Shown here piece by piece: positions 1 to 8,249 of a stretch of DNA of 64,000 bases. Numbering within the stretch: the first letter of the stretch is position 1; every line of letters begins with the position of its first letter. The notes beneath the pieces are model-generated. The model was not told the origin of the DNA and did no database searches. It saw only the letters and a list, made by a program, of their open reading frames with translations. The position numbers were made by a program, and so were the translations under genes. Origin of the DNA: Planctomycetota bacterium (lineage in GTDB: Bacteria > Planctomycetota > Phycisphaerae > Sedimentisphaerales > Anaerohalosphaeraceae); contig JAKPDO010000003.1 in the NCBI GenBank assembly GCA_029552545.1, forward strand, positions 1 through 64,000, written 5' to 3'.

Positions 1-423
1 CCATCCCCAAAGACCCTCAGGGTCAACACGATTTACAGGATTGTTCTGCACATACACATAAAGATTTATTCCATCTTCATACCCCATCGTGTCGCGGGAG
101 AGGAATCGGCTGAGGGCGGGGGTGTAATAGCGGGCGCGGAGATAAATCAAATTGTCCGCCTCGGTGAACTGGCTTTCGCCCGTGAAGCCGTAGGGATTGT
201 CGGCTGTCCCAGAAACCGCCCGCACATTGCCGAACCCGTCGTACATATAGGATACCATCCGCTGCCCGAAGGCATCCGTCAACTGCCGCACCGAACCCAA
301 ACCGTCGGCAAGGTAAAACACATCCGCCCCGCCGCCTCGAACCGGCCAAAATGCTCTGTATGCATAGCCGAACTCATTTTGGATAGACTCCGTCACCGTC
401 GGCTGCAAGGAAAGGGATGACTC
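1..423 (-). pseudogene. RHS repeat-associated core protein, N-terminally truncated and cut by the window edge
   Basis: On the minus strand, 141 codons are open from 423 down to the window edge. They read as the conserved RHS core: a YD-repeat-like stretch (SYMYDGFGNVRAVSG), then LRARYYTPALSRFLSRD, then YVQNNPVNRVDPEGLWG. This core normally closes the shell of large RHS/YD-repeat proteins, just before a variable C-terminal toxin that would lie left of the window. An in-frame TAA occupies 424-426 and no ATG is found in the first 50 codons, so the long N-terminal part is missing here. It is probably a decayed or orphan RHS tip. A frameshift further upstream or a sequencing error would be the alternative. 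Family assignment is firm; pseudogene status is an inference. Confidence 0.7.
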
Positions 424-705
424 TTACGCGAAGGACTCCTGATCCGTCTGCCTTGCCCTGATTGTCTCCTGCCTGATTTTATTCTTTCACCGATTACCCT
501 GATGGTGCCCTCTGATGCTGTTTCTAAAATTATCTATTTTCGGCAGAATTTGTCAAGAAAAAATGAAAAAGTCTTTGGGATGGCCGGGAATCTCAAAAAG
601 CGAATCTGGTGGACGGCAACAGAGTCGATTCTGGAATCAACGGCGGTGAGGTGCTGAAAGGAACCGCAGGGACACTTTCCTTTCGGATGTGAAAGCCAGC
701 CGCTG

Positions 706-1719
706 TTATGGAGAAGGGGGATGGAGGATTTTGAGGGTATCTCCGGTATCTTCAAGTTCGTACAGTCGCGCCCGGGACTGGGGGCTCATTGTGGGGTGGT
801 GGACGACGAGCATCAGCCGGCCGTCAAAAGTTTTAAATATCATGCCATGTCCGCTGTTGTCGGTCAGGAGCGGCGGAAGCTGCCGCCAGGGGCCGATGAG
901 ACGTCCGGAGAGAGAATAGGCCAGGGCCTGGGCGTATTGACCATCCTGAATCCAGCTGGACCAAAGCATCAGGAGCCGGCCGGTTTTCGTCCGCCAGAAA
1001 AAAGGACCGTCCGTGACGAAATTTCGCGGCGGGTCATTCGGTTCGGCCTGCCAGGGTTGTATCCAGGGGGCATCGGAACCGCGAAACAGCAGAACCGGTT
1101 CGCCGACGGCAACGGACAGGTCCTCTTTGAGCGGAACCGCTTCAATGGTTCCATCCGTAATCTGGATCCATTCGTGGCAATACACCAGCCAGGGCCTGCC
1201 GTCTTCGATAAAAAGGGTTCCATCCAGTGTCATTTTTTCCGGCGGGGCGGTCGGGCGGTCTGCAAGGGGCTTAAACGGGCCTTCGGGGCTGTCGCTGACA
1301 AAAACCTGTGTGCCCCGCATATGGGTTGTTTGCCGGCTGCGGGGGCCCATCGGGAGCCGTTTATCGCGGTTGTGAAGGGTGACGAACAGGTAATATTTGT
1401 CTTTGTAGAGATGAACTTCCGGGGCCCAGGCGCCGTGGGCGGGGTTGGCCCATCCGTCTTTGGGAACTTCGAAGACAACCTGGGGACCCTGCCATTTGTT
1501 GAGGTCCTTGCTGGTGTAAGCGACGACACCCGCCTGACCTCGCGGCAGAGCACCTGTTGTGACGGAGGTGTAGAGGTAGTAGGTTTGGCTTTTGGAATCG
1601 GGCAGGATGAAGGGGTCGTGGGCGCGAAAGTCCTGCAAAGACATTTCAGAGGCAATCAGAGTACCTGACAGGAGGACTGCCGGTGTAAGAAGGGACCGTA
1701 TGTGCTGTTTAAAACTCAT
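706..1719 (-). CDS. secreted glycoside hydrolase family 43 protein
   Basis: A 337-residue protein with an N-terminal signal peptide (about residues 1-24). The mature part starts with a GH43 five-bladed propeller signature, with the likely catalytic base at Asp35 in AHDPFILP. Further propeller motifs follow (WAPEVHLYKDKYYLFV, DGTLFIEDGRPWLVYCHEW, DGPFFWRTKTGRLLMLWSSW). GH43 enzymes mostly cleave alpha-L-arabinofuranosides or beta-xylosides; the exact substrate cannot be read here. The start at 1719 is preferred because an AAGGAAAA ribosome site lies just before it. An upstream extension in the same frame to 1974 is proline- and lysine-rich and does not look like real protein. The gene diverges from the pcm-like gene and stands apart from the main glycan block at 31-51 kb. 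Confidence 0.85.
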   Translation of the reverse strand: MSFKQHIRSLLTPAVLLSGTLIASEMSLQDFRAHDPFILPDSKSQTYYLYTSVTTGALPRGQAGVVAYTSKDLNKWQGPQVVFEVPKDGWANPAHGAWAPEVHLYKDKYYLFVTLHNRDKRLPMGPRSRQTTHMRGTQVFVSDSPEGPFKPLADRPTAPPEKMTLDGTLFIEDGRPWLVYCHEWIQITDGTIEAVPLKEDLSVAVGEPVLLFRGSDAPWIQPWQAEPNDPPRNFVTDGPFFWRTKTGRLLMLWSSWIQDGQYAQALAYSLSGRLIGPWRQLPPLLTDNSGHGMIFKTFDGRLMLVVHHPTMSPQSRARLYELEDTGDTLKILHPPSP

Positions 1720-1862
1720 TTTTATTTTTCCTTGTTTCCCGGGTTTTCCGGGAAATAGTTTATTTTCGTTTTGGGGTTTTTGAAAGGGTTTATTGAAAAA
1801 AGAGTATTCTTTTTTTCGGAAAAGCGTATGCGGAGTTGTCTTCGGTTTGAACGGAGGATAAA

Positions 1863-2702
1863 ATGGAGGGTATGAAAATGGGGCGAATGATTCGGATGGG
1901 GGTTTTGGGGGTGTGGACAGCGGGGGTTGTTTTTTTCTTATGTTCCTGTCGGAAGCCGCTTCCGAATTCTTCAAGGGAGGACAAGCCGAGGACTACTGCT
2001 GAACGGGCTGAGTCGGCGGCTGCCGTGCCGGAGCGTTCAGCGCGATGGAATCGTCCGCGCACGGCGGAACGGCAACGCGAGCGGATGCAGATGGTCAATC
2101 GGATTCGGCAGGACTACGGCCTGACGGATGAGCGAGTTTTGGAGGCGATGCAGAATGTGCCGCGTCACTGGTTTGTGCCCGCCTCGCAGCAGGCCTATGC
2201 TTATCTTGATTCGCCGCTGCCGATTGGATACGGGCAGACGATTTCTCAGCCGTTTATTGTGGCATATATGACCAGCGTGCTGAAGTTGGAGCCGAATGAG
2301 CGGGTGCTGGAGATTGGAACGGGGTCAGGGTATCAGGCGGCGGTGCTGAATGAGTTTACGCCCCATGTGTTTACGATTGAGATTGTGCGTCCGTTGGCCG
2401 AGCGGGCAATCGAGACGTTTGCCAAGTATGGATATGAGACGATTCAGGTGCGGATTGGGGACGGCTATAAGGGCTGGCCGGAGGCGGCGCCGTTTGATGC
2501 TGTGATTGTGACGTGCGCGCCGGACGAAATCCCCAAGCCGCTGCTGGAGCAGCTCAAGCCGGGCGGCAGGATGATTATTCCGGTTGGCAGCGAGTGGGGC
2601 GTGCAGGAGCTGGTCTTGGTGGAAAAGGACAGCCGAGGAGACATTCGCAGACGTTCTGTAATGCCCGTGCGGTTTGTCCCGCTGATACGGGAGAAAGAAT
2701 AA
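1863..2702 (+). CDS. pcm: exported protein-L-isoaspartate O-methyltransferase-like protein
   Basis: The 279-residue product contains the Pcm fold. The region around VPRHWFVPASQQAYAY and the SAM-binding loop VLEIGTGSGYQAAVLNE are clear, followed by DAVIVTCAP and LKPGGRMIIPVG. Pcm transfers a methyl group from S-adenosylmethionine to isoaspartyl residues of damaged proteins. Unusually, the N-terminus is a hydrophobic signal ending in LCSC, which looks like a lipobox with Cys29 as the lipidated residue, followed by a linker of about 45 residues. The enzyme is therefore predicted to sit outside the cytoplasm, where SAM supply is unclear. GGAGG at 1853-1857 supports the ATG at 1863; the ATG at 1872 (residue 4) is possible. 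A hairpin terminator follows. Confidence 0.87.
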   Translation: MEGMKMGRMIRMGVLGVWTAGVVFFLCSCRKPLPNSSREDKPRTTAERAESAAAVPERSARWNRPRTAERQRERMQMVNRIRQDYGLTDERVLEAMQNVPRHWFVPASQQAYAYLDSPLPIGYGQTISQPFIVAYMTSVLKLEPNERVLEIGTGSGYQAAVLNEFTPHVFTIEIVRPLAERAIETFAKYGYETIQVRIGDGYKGWPEAAPFDAVIVTCAPDEIPKPLLEQLKPGGRMIIPVGSEWGVQELVLVEKDSRGDIRRRSVMPVRFVPLIREKE

Positions 2703-2708
2703 TTCTAT

Positions 2709-2759
2709 ACAGAGACGAAGGACCGCAGGCGAAAAACGCAGCGGCCGTCTCTGTCTTTT
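2709..2759 (+). terminator. rho-independent terminator of the pcm-like gene
   Basis: ACAGAGACG (2709-2717) pairs with CGTCTCTGT (2746-2754). Further pairing lies inside (CCGC with GCGG, GCG with CGC), and CTTTT follows. The T-run overlaps the stop codon of the converging metF-like gene, so the hairpin separates the two convergent transcripts. Confidence 0.75.
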
Positions 2760-5214
2760 AAGCCGGTTTTCGAGCGGCGGAGGCGCAGAAGCGGCCCATT
2801 AGCATCATCACGCGGTTGAGTTTGTCGGCAGAGCCGTCCATTTCCGCATAGGCGGTGATTAACTCAAGCAGTTCGGGATCGGGGTCTTTGCGTCCGTACT
2901 GATGGGAGGTATTCACAATGCCGGCGTCGAGCCCGTACTCCATGGCCTTGGCGACATAGGCGCGGCAGATGCCGATTTTGCGTCCGGGCAGGTCTCGGCA
3001 GCAGTTGCTGATGCCCAGCGAACAGTGACAGTGCTTCAGTTTTGGGTCGCTTTTGATGCGCTTAATCGTTTCAAAGGCACGGTAGGTGTAGCCGGGAATG
3101 CCGGGCTCCATCGGCAGGTCGATGGCGATGGGAAAGACGGTAGAGTCGAAGAAGATTTCTTCGGGCTTGAAGCCGTACTGCATGGCTTTGTCATAGAGAC
3201 TGTGGGCCAGCTGGACGAGCTCCTCGACGGAATGCGAGCCGCCGGGACCTTTGGGACGGCCTTCGGTCACCAGCAGGCCGATGAAACGGAAATCATACTG
3301 CCGCTTGAGGGGCATAATTCGATCGGCCGTGAAGACTTTGATGGAATTGAGCAGCGGGGGTTTGACGGGCTGGTCGGTGTTGTACCATTCCTGCAGGCCG
3401 GCGATGAGAACGTCATTGTTGCTGGTATCGATGCAGACAGGGACCCCTTTGCCCCAGCGGCGGACAAGTCTGACATATTCTTTCATCATTCGCACGGCGG
3501 TTTGCGGATTGTCTTCCCCGAAGGCGTCAAGGTTGACGGCGATATAGTCGGCTCCTTCATCGGCCTGGGTTTCGATGAGGGCCTGGATGTACGACAGCGG
3601 GCCGCTTGGGGCGGTATAGGCGTTCGGGCCGAGGGCGTCCAGTTCTTTCATCACAGCGCCGGTTTTGGGAATCGAGGCATGGATGGCTTCACCGATTTGA
3701 ATCAGAGGTGCGTGCATCGTATGGTCCTTTCCGAATAGATAGTTGATAATCGAGCTCGTATGTTCAAGGGACGGGATGCGCGGTTTGTTAATGCGGGTGC
3801 GGAGAGTCTGCCGGCCGTCGGGCTCGGTAAGGGCGAATTGATAGACCGTTTCGCCGACGCAGATGCGGTTCAGGTTGTTGCCGCAGAAGCCGTTGACGGC
3901 TGCATCCCCGCAGGGGACATTGTCGAGGCCTTTTTCGCATTCCCCGATGGTGCAGCAGCCGAAATTTTCGGGCAGATAGCAGTCGCCGCATTCTTCGCAT
4001 TCGAACAGGAGGTATTTAACGGGTTTTTCGACGGCGTTAAAGAGTTTGTAGGTGCAGTTTTGTTCGTTCTCAGCCCGGAAGAAACGAAGCGTTTTTTTAA
4101 AGGCATGAAAGCCGATATGGTTTGGGTCCAGCAGGAACCGGTGCATAAAGTCAAAGAACCGTTTGCGGACGGTTTTTGTAGGGGTTGAGAGCGGGGTTTG
4201 CCGGCCGGCGTCATCGTAGAGATAAAAGGTCTTTTTCGGGGGCCAATAAAGGTTGTCTTTGAAGGGCTGCCAGTCGGTTCCAATTTCAGCCGCACGACGA
4301 AGAATACGGATAAAGGTTGGGTAGTCGTGGACGCCGCCGACATCAACGCCCGCGGCACCGAGAGCTCGGTACATCGCAATCTGCTGTGCAGCCCGCTCGA
4401 TGTGCTGTTCAACGGATTCAGATTGGAGTTTGGCCAGAAGTTCATCGCTCACGAAGCATCCCGGCAGCTTGATTTCGTGCATCAGACGGGGAGCAGGGGT
4501 AAGTGTTGTGAGCCAATAGACATTTCCGATAACGGGAGTGCGGATATGATTGTCTCGGAGATACTGCATTAACTCGAGGGATTTTCTCCAGTCCCAGCCG
4601 ACCTGAGTGATGAGAAATTGGGCGCCGGCGGCGATTTTCTTTTCCATTTTGTAGTATTGCTGCATCAGGGACGGCTCGGTGTATTTGAACGGCGATACGG
4701 CCGCGCCGGGAAAGAACTGATGGATGGAATCCCACTGGCCGGGTTTGGCGTTCAGGACGGCTTTTTGATTTTCGCGTTTCATCAGCGACAACAGGCCGAG
4801 TGATTCGAGCTCGAAGACCCCTTTGGCGGTGACGGGTTTGTCGCCGGTAAGAGCAAGGATGCTTTCGATGCCGCGCTGACGATACCCAACCAGAGAACTC
4901 AGGAGCGAATCTGCGTTGGCATCTTTGCAGGTCAGATGAGGGATGATATCCAGATTGTCTGCAAGGTGATTCCGGTCAAGGACGGCAATGACATCGGCGG
5001 GGTCGAGGTTGGCGATGCCGCCGGGATTTTGAGGCAGCGTGATGCCGGCTAAGATGAAGTCGGAGGGGATATCTTGGCTCCCTTTTTCCTGATATTGTTT
5101 CAGGAAATTCAGAATAGGGGCAAAACTATAGTTAGGGCCGCCGGTTAACTCGGCAATGACAGCAAATTTTTCCCTTTTCTCTAAGATTTGTCTGAGAGTT
5201 TGTTTGCCGGTCAT
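2758..5214 (-). CDS. metF: fusion of methylenetetrahydrofolate reductase, MetV-like domain and pterin-binding methyltransferase domain
   Basis: An 818-residue cytoplasmic protein with three parts. Residues about 1-300 match MetF (methylene-THF reductase), with an AELTGGP start, DIIPHLTCKD and GIESILALTGDKP. Residues about 350-470 are the MetV/MTHFR_C-like region, rich in cysteines (CEECGDCYLPENFGCC, then CGNNLNRIC), which probably bind metal or an iron-sulfur cluster. Residues about 490-790 resemble the pterin-binding barrel of MetH and AcsE methyltransferases (GEAIHASIPKTG, GADYIAVNLDAFG, CIDTSNNDVL, LNSIKV, GISNCCRDLPGRK). One chain could thus make methyl-THF and pass the methyl group to a corrinoid carrier; that is an inference. 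The gene stands alone, with about 650 bp of non-coding DNA upstream. Confidence 0.85.
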   Translation of the reverse strand: MTGKQTLRQILEKREKFAVIAELTGGPNYSFAPILNFLKQYQEKGSQDIPSDFILAGITLPQNPGGIANLDPADVIAVLDRNHLADNLDIIPHLTCKDANADSLLSSLVGYRQRGIESILALTGDKPVTAKGVFELESLGLLSLMKRENQKAVLNAKPGQWDSIHQFFPGAAVSPFKYTEPSLMQQYYKMEKKIAAGAQFLITQVGWDWRKSLELMQYLRDNHIRTPVIGNVYWLTTLTPAPRLMHEIKLPGCFVSDELLAKLQSESVEQHIERAAQQIAMYRALGAAGVDVGGVHDYPTFIRILRRAAEIGTDWQPFKDNLYWPPKKTFYLYDDAGRQTPLSTPTKTVRKRFFDFMHRFLLDPNHIGFHAFKKTLRFFRAENEQNCTYKLFNAVEKPVKYLLFECEECGDCYLPENFGCCTIGECEKGLDNVPCGDAAVNGFCGNNLNRICVGETVYQFALTEPDGRQTLRTRINKPRIPSLEHTSSIINYLFGKDHTMHAPLIQIGEAIHASIPKTGAVMKELDALGPNAYTAPSGPLSYIQALIETQADEGADYIAVNLDAFGEDNPQTAVRMMKEYVRLVRRWGKGVPVCIDTSNNDVLIAGLQEWYNTDQPVKPPLLNSIKVFTADRIMPLKRQYDFRFIGLLVTEGRPKGPGGSHSVEELVQLAHSLYDKAMQYGFKPEEIFFDSTVFPIAIDLPMEPGIPGYTYRAFETIKRIKSDPKLKHCHCSLGISNCCRDLPGRKIGICRAYVAKAMEYGLDAGIVNTSHQYGRKDPDPELLELITAYAEMDGSADKLNRVMMLMGRFCASAARKPA

Positions 5215-5232
5215 AAAGGATTCTCCATTGAG

Positions 5233-5289
5233 CTGGATTCCCGCCTTCCTTCTTCGCTGAAGCTTCGAAGGACTGGAGGCGGGAATGAC
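5233..5289. repeat. dispersed palindromic repeat, copy 1
   Basis: The outer arms ATTCCCGCC and GGCGGGAAT are inverted, with an inner CTTCG/CGAAG pair. The same element recurs at 57516-57572 in the same orientation, with clear identity over the full length. This copy lies just upstream of the metF start, inside its probable leader. Confidence 0.75.
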
Positions 5290-5585
5290 AGCAGAACGTA
5301 TTTTCTGCTCCAGTATTATGCATAAAGCCGGAGAAGAATAAAGGACGGAACTCTTTTTTTGGGGTTTTTGTTTTTCATAAGGATGTTTTCCAGCGGGTTA
5401 ATCAAATTGTGGAAAACCTGTGAACAACATTTCTATAAAAAATCTTATACAGGGAAAAATGGGTCTGATTTTATTTAATCTAACTGAAAAAAAATGAGAG
5501 AATGAACGGCTGCGAGATTTTTCTGAAATGATTTTTTCTATAATTTGTTTTACAGAAATAAGTTAGTTTAGAATAAATATTGAAG

Positions 5586-5612
5586 CGGTATAATATACCG
5601 ACCGGTCAGTAT
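5586..5612. promoter_or_regulatory. candidate promoter with TetR-type operator
   Basis: CGGTATAATATACCG (5586-5600) is a perfect 15-bp palindrome that contains a consensus TATAAT (5589-5594). It runs into ATACCGACCGGTCAGTAT (5595-5612), an 18-bp inverted repeat with one mismatched pair around GACCGGTC. Sites of this form are typical of TetR-family operators. No regulator gene is adjacent, and the nearest downstream gene is the DUF4870 gene 250 bp away. Confidence 0.45.
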
Positions 5613-5861
5613 GCTCCGACTGTTTTGTTAGATTTTGGTGTATTATGGAGAATGCAACGATAGAATTGTGAATGATTCGTGGATAAGTGCGTTTTTGTAA
5701 TTTGAGATGTTTGCAGTTTTCTTAAGTTACGGACTGCAAAAAGGATGCAAGAGGGGGCTTTTGGGAAAAGAGTTCTTGACAGATTCAGTTGATTGAATTA
5801 GGAAAACAACAGTGAAACAAAAAGAACTGAACTTTACTTTACAGAAACAGGAGGTCAAGCC

Positions 5862-6239
5862 ATGGACCAGAATATGGAGGGTCAAAATCCGGCCGCTGCA
5901 CCCAATGAAAGCGCAACCCCATCCAAGGATGCTTTGAATCTGGCGGTTTTGTGCCATGTGCTGGGTTTTTTTACGAGCTTTCTTGGGCCGCTGATTTTAT
6001 GGCTGATGAAGAAAGATGGTGATGCTTATGTGGAACATCACGGACGAGAGGCCCTAAATTTTCAGATTACGCTTTTGATTGCTTATCTTGTCGGCGGGAT
6101 TTTGAGTTTTGTCTGCATAGGATTTGTAATAATTGCGGCGGCGTGGATAGCAGATATTGTTTTTTCCATTTTAGCGGCGGTAGCGGCGTCGAAAGGGCAG
6201 CGATACCAATATCCTGTATCTCTGCGGCTGATTAAATAA
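5862..6239 (+). CDS. DUF4870 (Tic20-like) small membrane protein
   Basis: A 125-residue protein. After a polar, Asn/Pro/Ala-rich start (residues 1-25) come about three hydrophobic segments (LAVLCHVLGFFTSFLGPLILWLM, ITLLIAYLVGGILSFVCIGFVII, IADIVFSILAAVAAS). The motif YVEHHGREALNFQ between segments 1 and 2 is diagnostic of DUF4870. The function of the family is not established. AGGAGG at 5849-5854 fixes the start. The gene is monocistronic, ended by the hairpin at 6260-6302. Confidence 0.88.
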   Translation: MDQNMEGQNPAAAPNESATPSKDALNLAVLCHVLGFFTSFLGPLILWLMKKDGDAYVEHHGREALNFQITLLIAYLVGGILSFVCIGFVIIAAAWIADIVFSILAAVAASKGQRYQYPVSLRLIK

Positions 6240-6259
6240 AAATAAGGGGAGAAAACGAG

Positions 6260-6302
6260 ACGGCATGTCTTTTTCCTGTGAAAGGAAAGGACGTGCCGTT
6301 TT
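6260..6302 (+). terminator. terminator between the DUF4870 gene and smpB
   Basis: ACGGCA (6260-6265) pairs with TGCCGT (6294-6299), continued inward by GTC/GAC and TTTCC/GGAAA with two mismatched positions. TTTT follows. The hairpin covers the ATG at 6265 that would extend smpB upstream, which argues for the shorter smpB start. Confidence 0.65.
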
Positions 6303-6363
6303 GCTGCGCCCGCAGACCGGAAGAGTCGTTGCAAAACCGCCGGGCGTTGTTATGATGGCCCTG

Positions 6364-6858
6364 ATGGCAAAAGATAAGGAAAAAGAACATCCGTTGGGTA
6401 CAGGACCAATCGCCCAGAACAAGAAGGCCCGTTTCGAGTATGAAATCGTTGAAACGGTCGAGGCGGGGATTTCTCTGTTGGGAACCGAGGTCAAGAGTCT
6501 GCGTGCCAAACAATGCGATCTGGAGGGGGCCTATGCGAAGATTCAGGATGGGGAATGCTGGCTGATTGGCTGCAAGATTGCCCCGTACCTGCAGGCGGGC
6601 GGGACTAATCATGACCCCGTCCGAAAGCGAAAACTTCTGTTGCATCGCAGCCAGATTCGCAAGATTCGAAGCAAGCTGGAGCAGCGTGGATTTACACTGG
6701 TGCCGCTGAAAGTCTATTTCAATGCCAGAGGATATGCCAAAGTGGAATTGGGGCTGGCGCGTGGAAAACGTCAGTATGACAAACGGCAGAAGATGCAGGA
6801 ACGCCAGATGAAGCGGGATTTGGAAAGGGGCAGGAAGAAATACAAAGGGAAATTTTAA
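6364..6858 (+). CDS. smpB: SsrA-binding protein SmpB
   Basis: SmpB binds tmRNA and delivers it to stalled ribosomes for trans-translation. The 164-residue form has the full family pattern: IAQNKKARFEYEIVETVEAGISLLGTEVKSLR, then GECWLIGCKIAPY, LLLHRSQI, LVPLKVYFNARGYAKVELGLARGK, and the basic tail RQYDKRQKMQERQMKRDLERGRKKYKGKF. The frame is open back to 6265, but those extra 33 residues have no family match and overlap a terminator hairpin. The start at 6364 gives the usual MAKDK beginning and length; the ATG at 6355 is a close alternative. No strong ribosome site is visible at either. tmRNA itself is not in the window. Confidence 0.95.
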   Translation: MAKDKEKEHPLGTGPIAQNKKARFEYEIVETVEAGISLLGTEVKSLRAKQCDLEGAYAKIQDGECWLIGCKIAPYLQAGGTNHDPVRKRKLLLHRSQIRKIRSKLEQRGFTLVPLKVYFNARGYAKVELGLARGKRQYDKRQKMQERQMKRDLERGRKKYKGKF

Positions 6859-6888
6859 ATCCTAAACTCCAAACCCTAAATCCTAAAC
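6857..6888. repeat. telomere-like direct repeat after smpB
   Basis: AAATCCTAAAC occurs at 6857-6867 and 6878-6888, with TCCAAACCCT between the two copies, so the stretch is built of AAACCCTAAA-like units. It starts at the smpB stop codon and lies before the DUF1844 gene. Confidence 0.5.
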
Positions 6889-6936
6889 GAAAAAGGAAGA
6901 AAAAGGGTTTTTAGAAAACCAAACCGGAGAATACCG

Positions 6937-7314
6937 ATGGCTGATGAAAAAAAGATTATTATTGATGAAGATTGGAAAAGTCAGGCCCAGAAAGAAAAGG
7001 AGCAGCTGAAGGCGCAGGAGGAGGCCTCCAAGAAGAACGGCCCGGAGAAGGGGCCGATGGAAATGCCGCCGGCGGATTTTCTGGGACTGGTGAGCATTCT
7101 GGCCTCGCAGGCGTTCTATGCCCTGGGGGTGATTCGCAGTGCGGCGGATAAGGACAAGGAGATTGAGCCGGACCTGCCGATGGCACGATACCATATCGAT
7201 TTGCTGGCGATGCTGGAGGAAAAGTGCAAGGGGAATCTGACAAGGGAGGAGCAGGCCGTCCTGACGGAGACGCTCTCTCAGCTGCGGATGGTGTTTGTGA
7301 AGCTGTCGATGTAA
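6937..7314 (+). CDS. DUF1844 domain protein
   Basis: A 125-residue soluble protein. Residues 1-40 are highly charged and probably disordered or coiled. Residues about 45-122 carry the DUF1844 pattern (PPADFLGLVSILASQAFYALGVI, then ARYHIDLLAMLEEKCKGNLTREEQAVLTETLSQLRMVFV). The family is common in Planctomycetota and Proteobacteria and has no known function. A CGGAG site lies 9 nt before the ATG. It follows smpB by 78 bp on the same strand and precedes trpC by 119 bp, so co-transcription is possible but not shown. Confidence 0.85.
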   Translation: MADEKKIIIDEDWKSQAQKEKEQLKAQEEASKKNGPEKGPMEMPPADFLGLVSILASQAFYALGVIRSAADKDKEIEPDLPMARYHIDLLAMLEEKCKGNLTREEQAVLTETLSQLRMVFVKLSM

Positions 7315-7433
7315 GGGGCTTTGGGCGGCTATGATGAAGCCAAAGCGGAGGAAGGGGATTGACGGTCTTTATTGTGCGGCCGAGTTGAATGGTACGGTTC
7401 ATCCATTTTCAAGGCCGGGGGAAACAAAGAGCT

Positions 7434-8249
7434 GTGAGTACAATTCTGGACGAAATTCTGGCTCATAAGAGGCGGGAGGTGGCGGTTCGGAAGGAACAAG
7501 TACCACTGGAGGAACTGCGCAGGAAGATCGGCGGGCTTCCGAAGTGCCGCAATTTTTATCAGGCGGTAACGAAGAAAAATCCCCGCGGGCTGAATGTGAT
7601 TGCGGAGGTCAAGAAGGCCTCTCCATCGGCAGGGGTCATCCGAGAGCATTTCGAGCCGGTGGAGATTGCGCGGATTTATGAGCGGTGCGGAGCGGACGCC
7701 ATCAGCGTCCTGACGGATGAAAAATATTTCGGGGGAAAACTGGAGTATCTGACGGCGGTCAAAGAGGCCGTGCGTCTGCCGGTGCTGCGGAAGGATTTTA
7801 TTGTGGACGCGTATCAGGTGTATGAGGCGCGGGCGGCGGGGGCAGATGCGATTCTGCTGATTGCCGAGGCATTGCCGCAGGGCCAGATTATGGATTTGAT
7901 GATTCTGGCCAATCAGTTGACCCTGACGGTGCTGCTGGAGGTGCACGAGGCGGATCGTTTGCTCCAGATGCGCAGTCTCATTGGGTTTCCGCAGAAACAC
8001 TACAGTGTGCTGGGAATCAACAACCGGGACCTTCGGACAATGAAGGTGGATTTGAATCATACGCGGCGGCTGGCGGAACTGGCGGACAATCGCCGGGAGG
8101 TGATTGCCGAAAGCGGGATTCATACGCGGCAGGATGTCGAGATGCTAAAGGGATTGGGGATAGGAGGAGTGCTGATCGGTCAGGCCCTGTGCGGGAGCCG
8201 CTCGATTGAAGAAAAGTTTGAAGAACTGTTCGGCGGCGGGAGCGCATAG
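7434..8249 (+). CDS. trpC: indole-3-glycerol phosphate synthase
   Basis: TrpC closes the indole ring from CdRP in tryptophan synthesis. The 271-residue TIM barrel shows IAEVKKASPSAGVIREHFEP (substrate-binding Lys and Ser), ISVLTDEKYFGG, PVLRKDFIVDAYQVYEARAAGADAILLI, LEVHEADRL, LGINNRDLRTMKVD and VIAESGIHTRQDV, all in family order. The GTG at 7434 gives the standard MSTILDEILAHKRREV beginning; an ATG at 7389 in frame adds 15 residues without family match. No other trp gene is in the window. The TauE-family gene starts directly after its stop codon, so the two form a transcriptional pair. Confidence 0.95.
   Translation: MSTILDEILAHKRREVAVRKEQVPLEELRRKIGGLPKCRNFYQAVTKKNPRGLNVIAEVKKASPSAGVIREHFEPVEIARIYERCGADAISVLTDEKYFGGKLEYLTAVKEAVRLPVLRKDFIVDAYQVYEARAAGADAILLIAEALPQGQIMDLMILANQLTLTVLLEVHEADRLLQMRSLIGFPQKHYSVLGINNRDLRTMKVDLNHTRRLAELADNRREVIAESGIHTRQDVEMLKGLGIGGVLIGQALCGSRSIEEKFEELFGGGSA

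Larger units (their letters stand above)
5215..5861. other. 647-bp non-coding region between metF and the DUF4870 gene
   Basis: AT-rich DNA with no credible gene on either strand. It holds a palindromic dispersed repeat near the metF start (5233-5289), a palindrome with an adjoining operator-like repeat at 5586-5612, and a TTGACA at 5776-5781 that could be a -35 box for the DUF4870 gene, though no good -10 follows it. No tRNA or known riboswitch fold was recognised. Confidence 0.6.

Noticed and set aside
1775-1812. Promoter TTGAAA/TATTCT before the pcm-like gene
   Set aside because: Spacing is 19 bp and the -10 has only four of six matches, too weak to list.
6265-6363. N-terminal extension of SmpB by 33 residues
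   Set aside because: No family match, and the DNA forms the terminator hairpin of the preceding gene.
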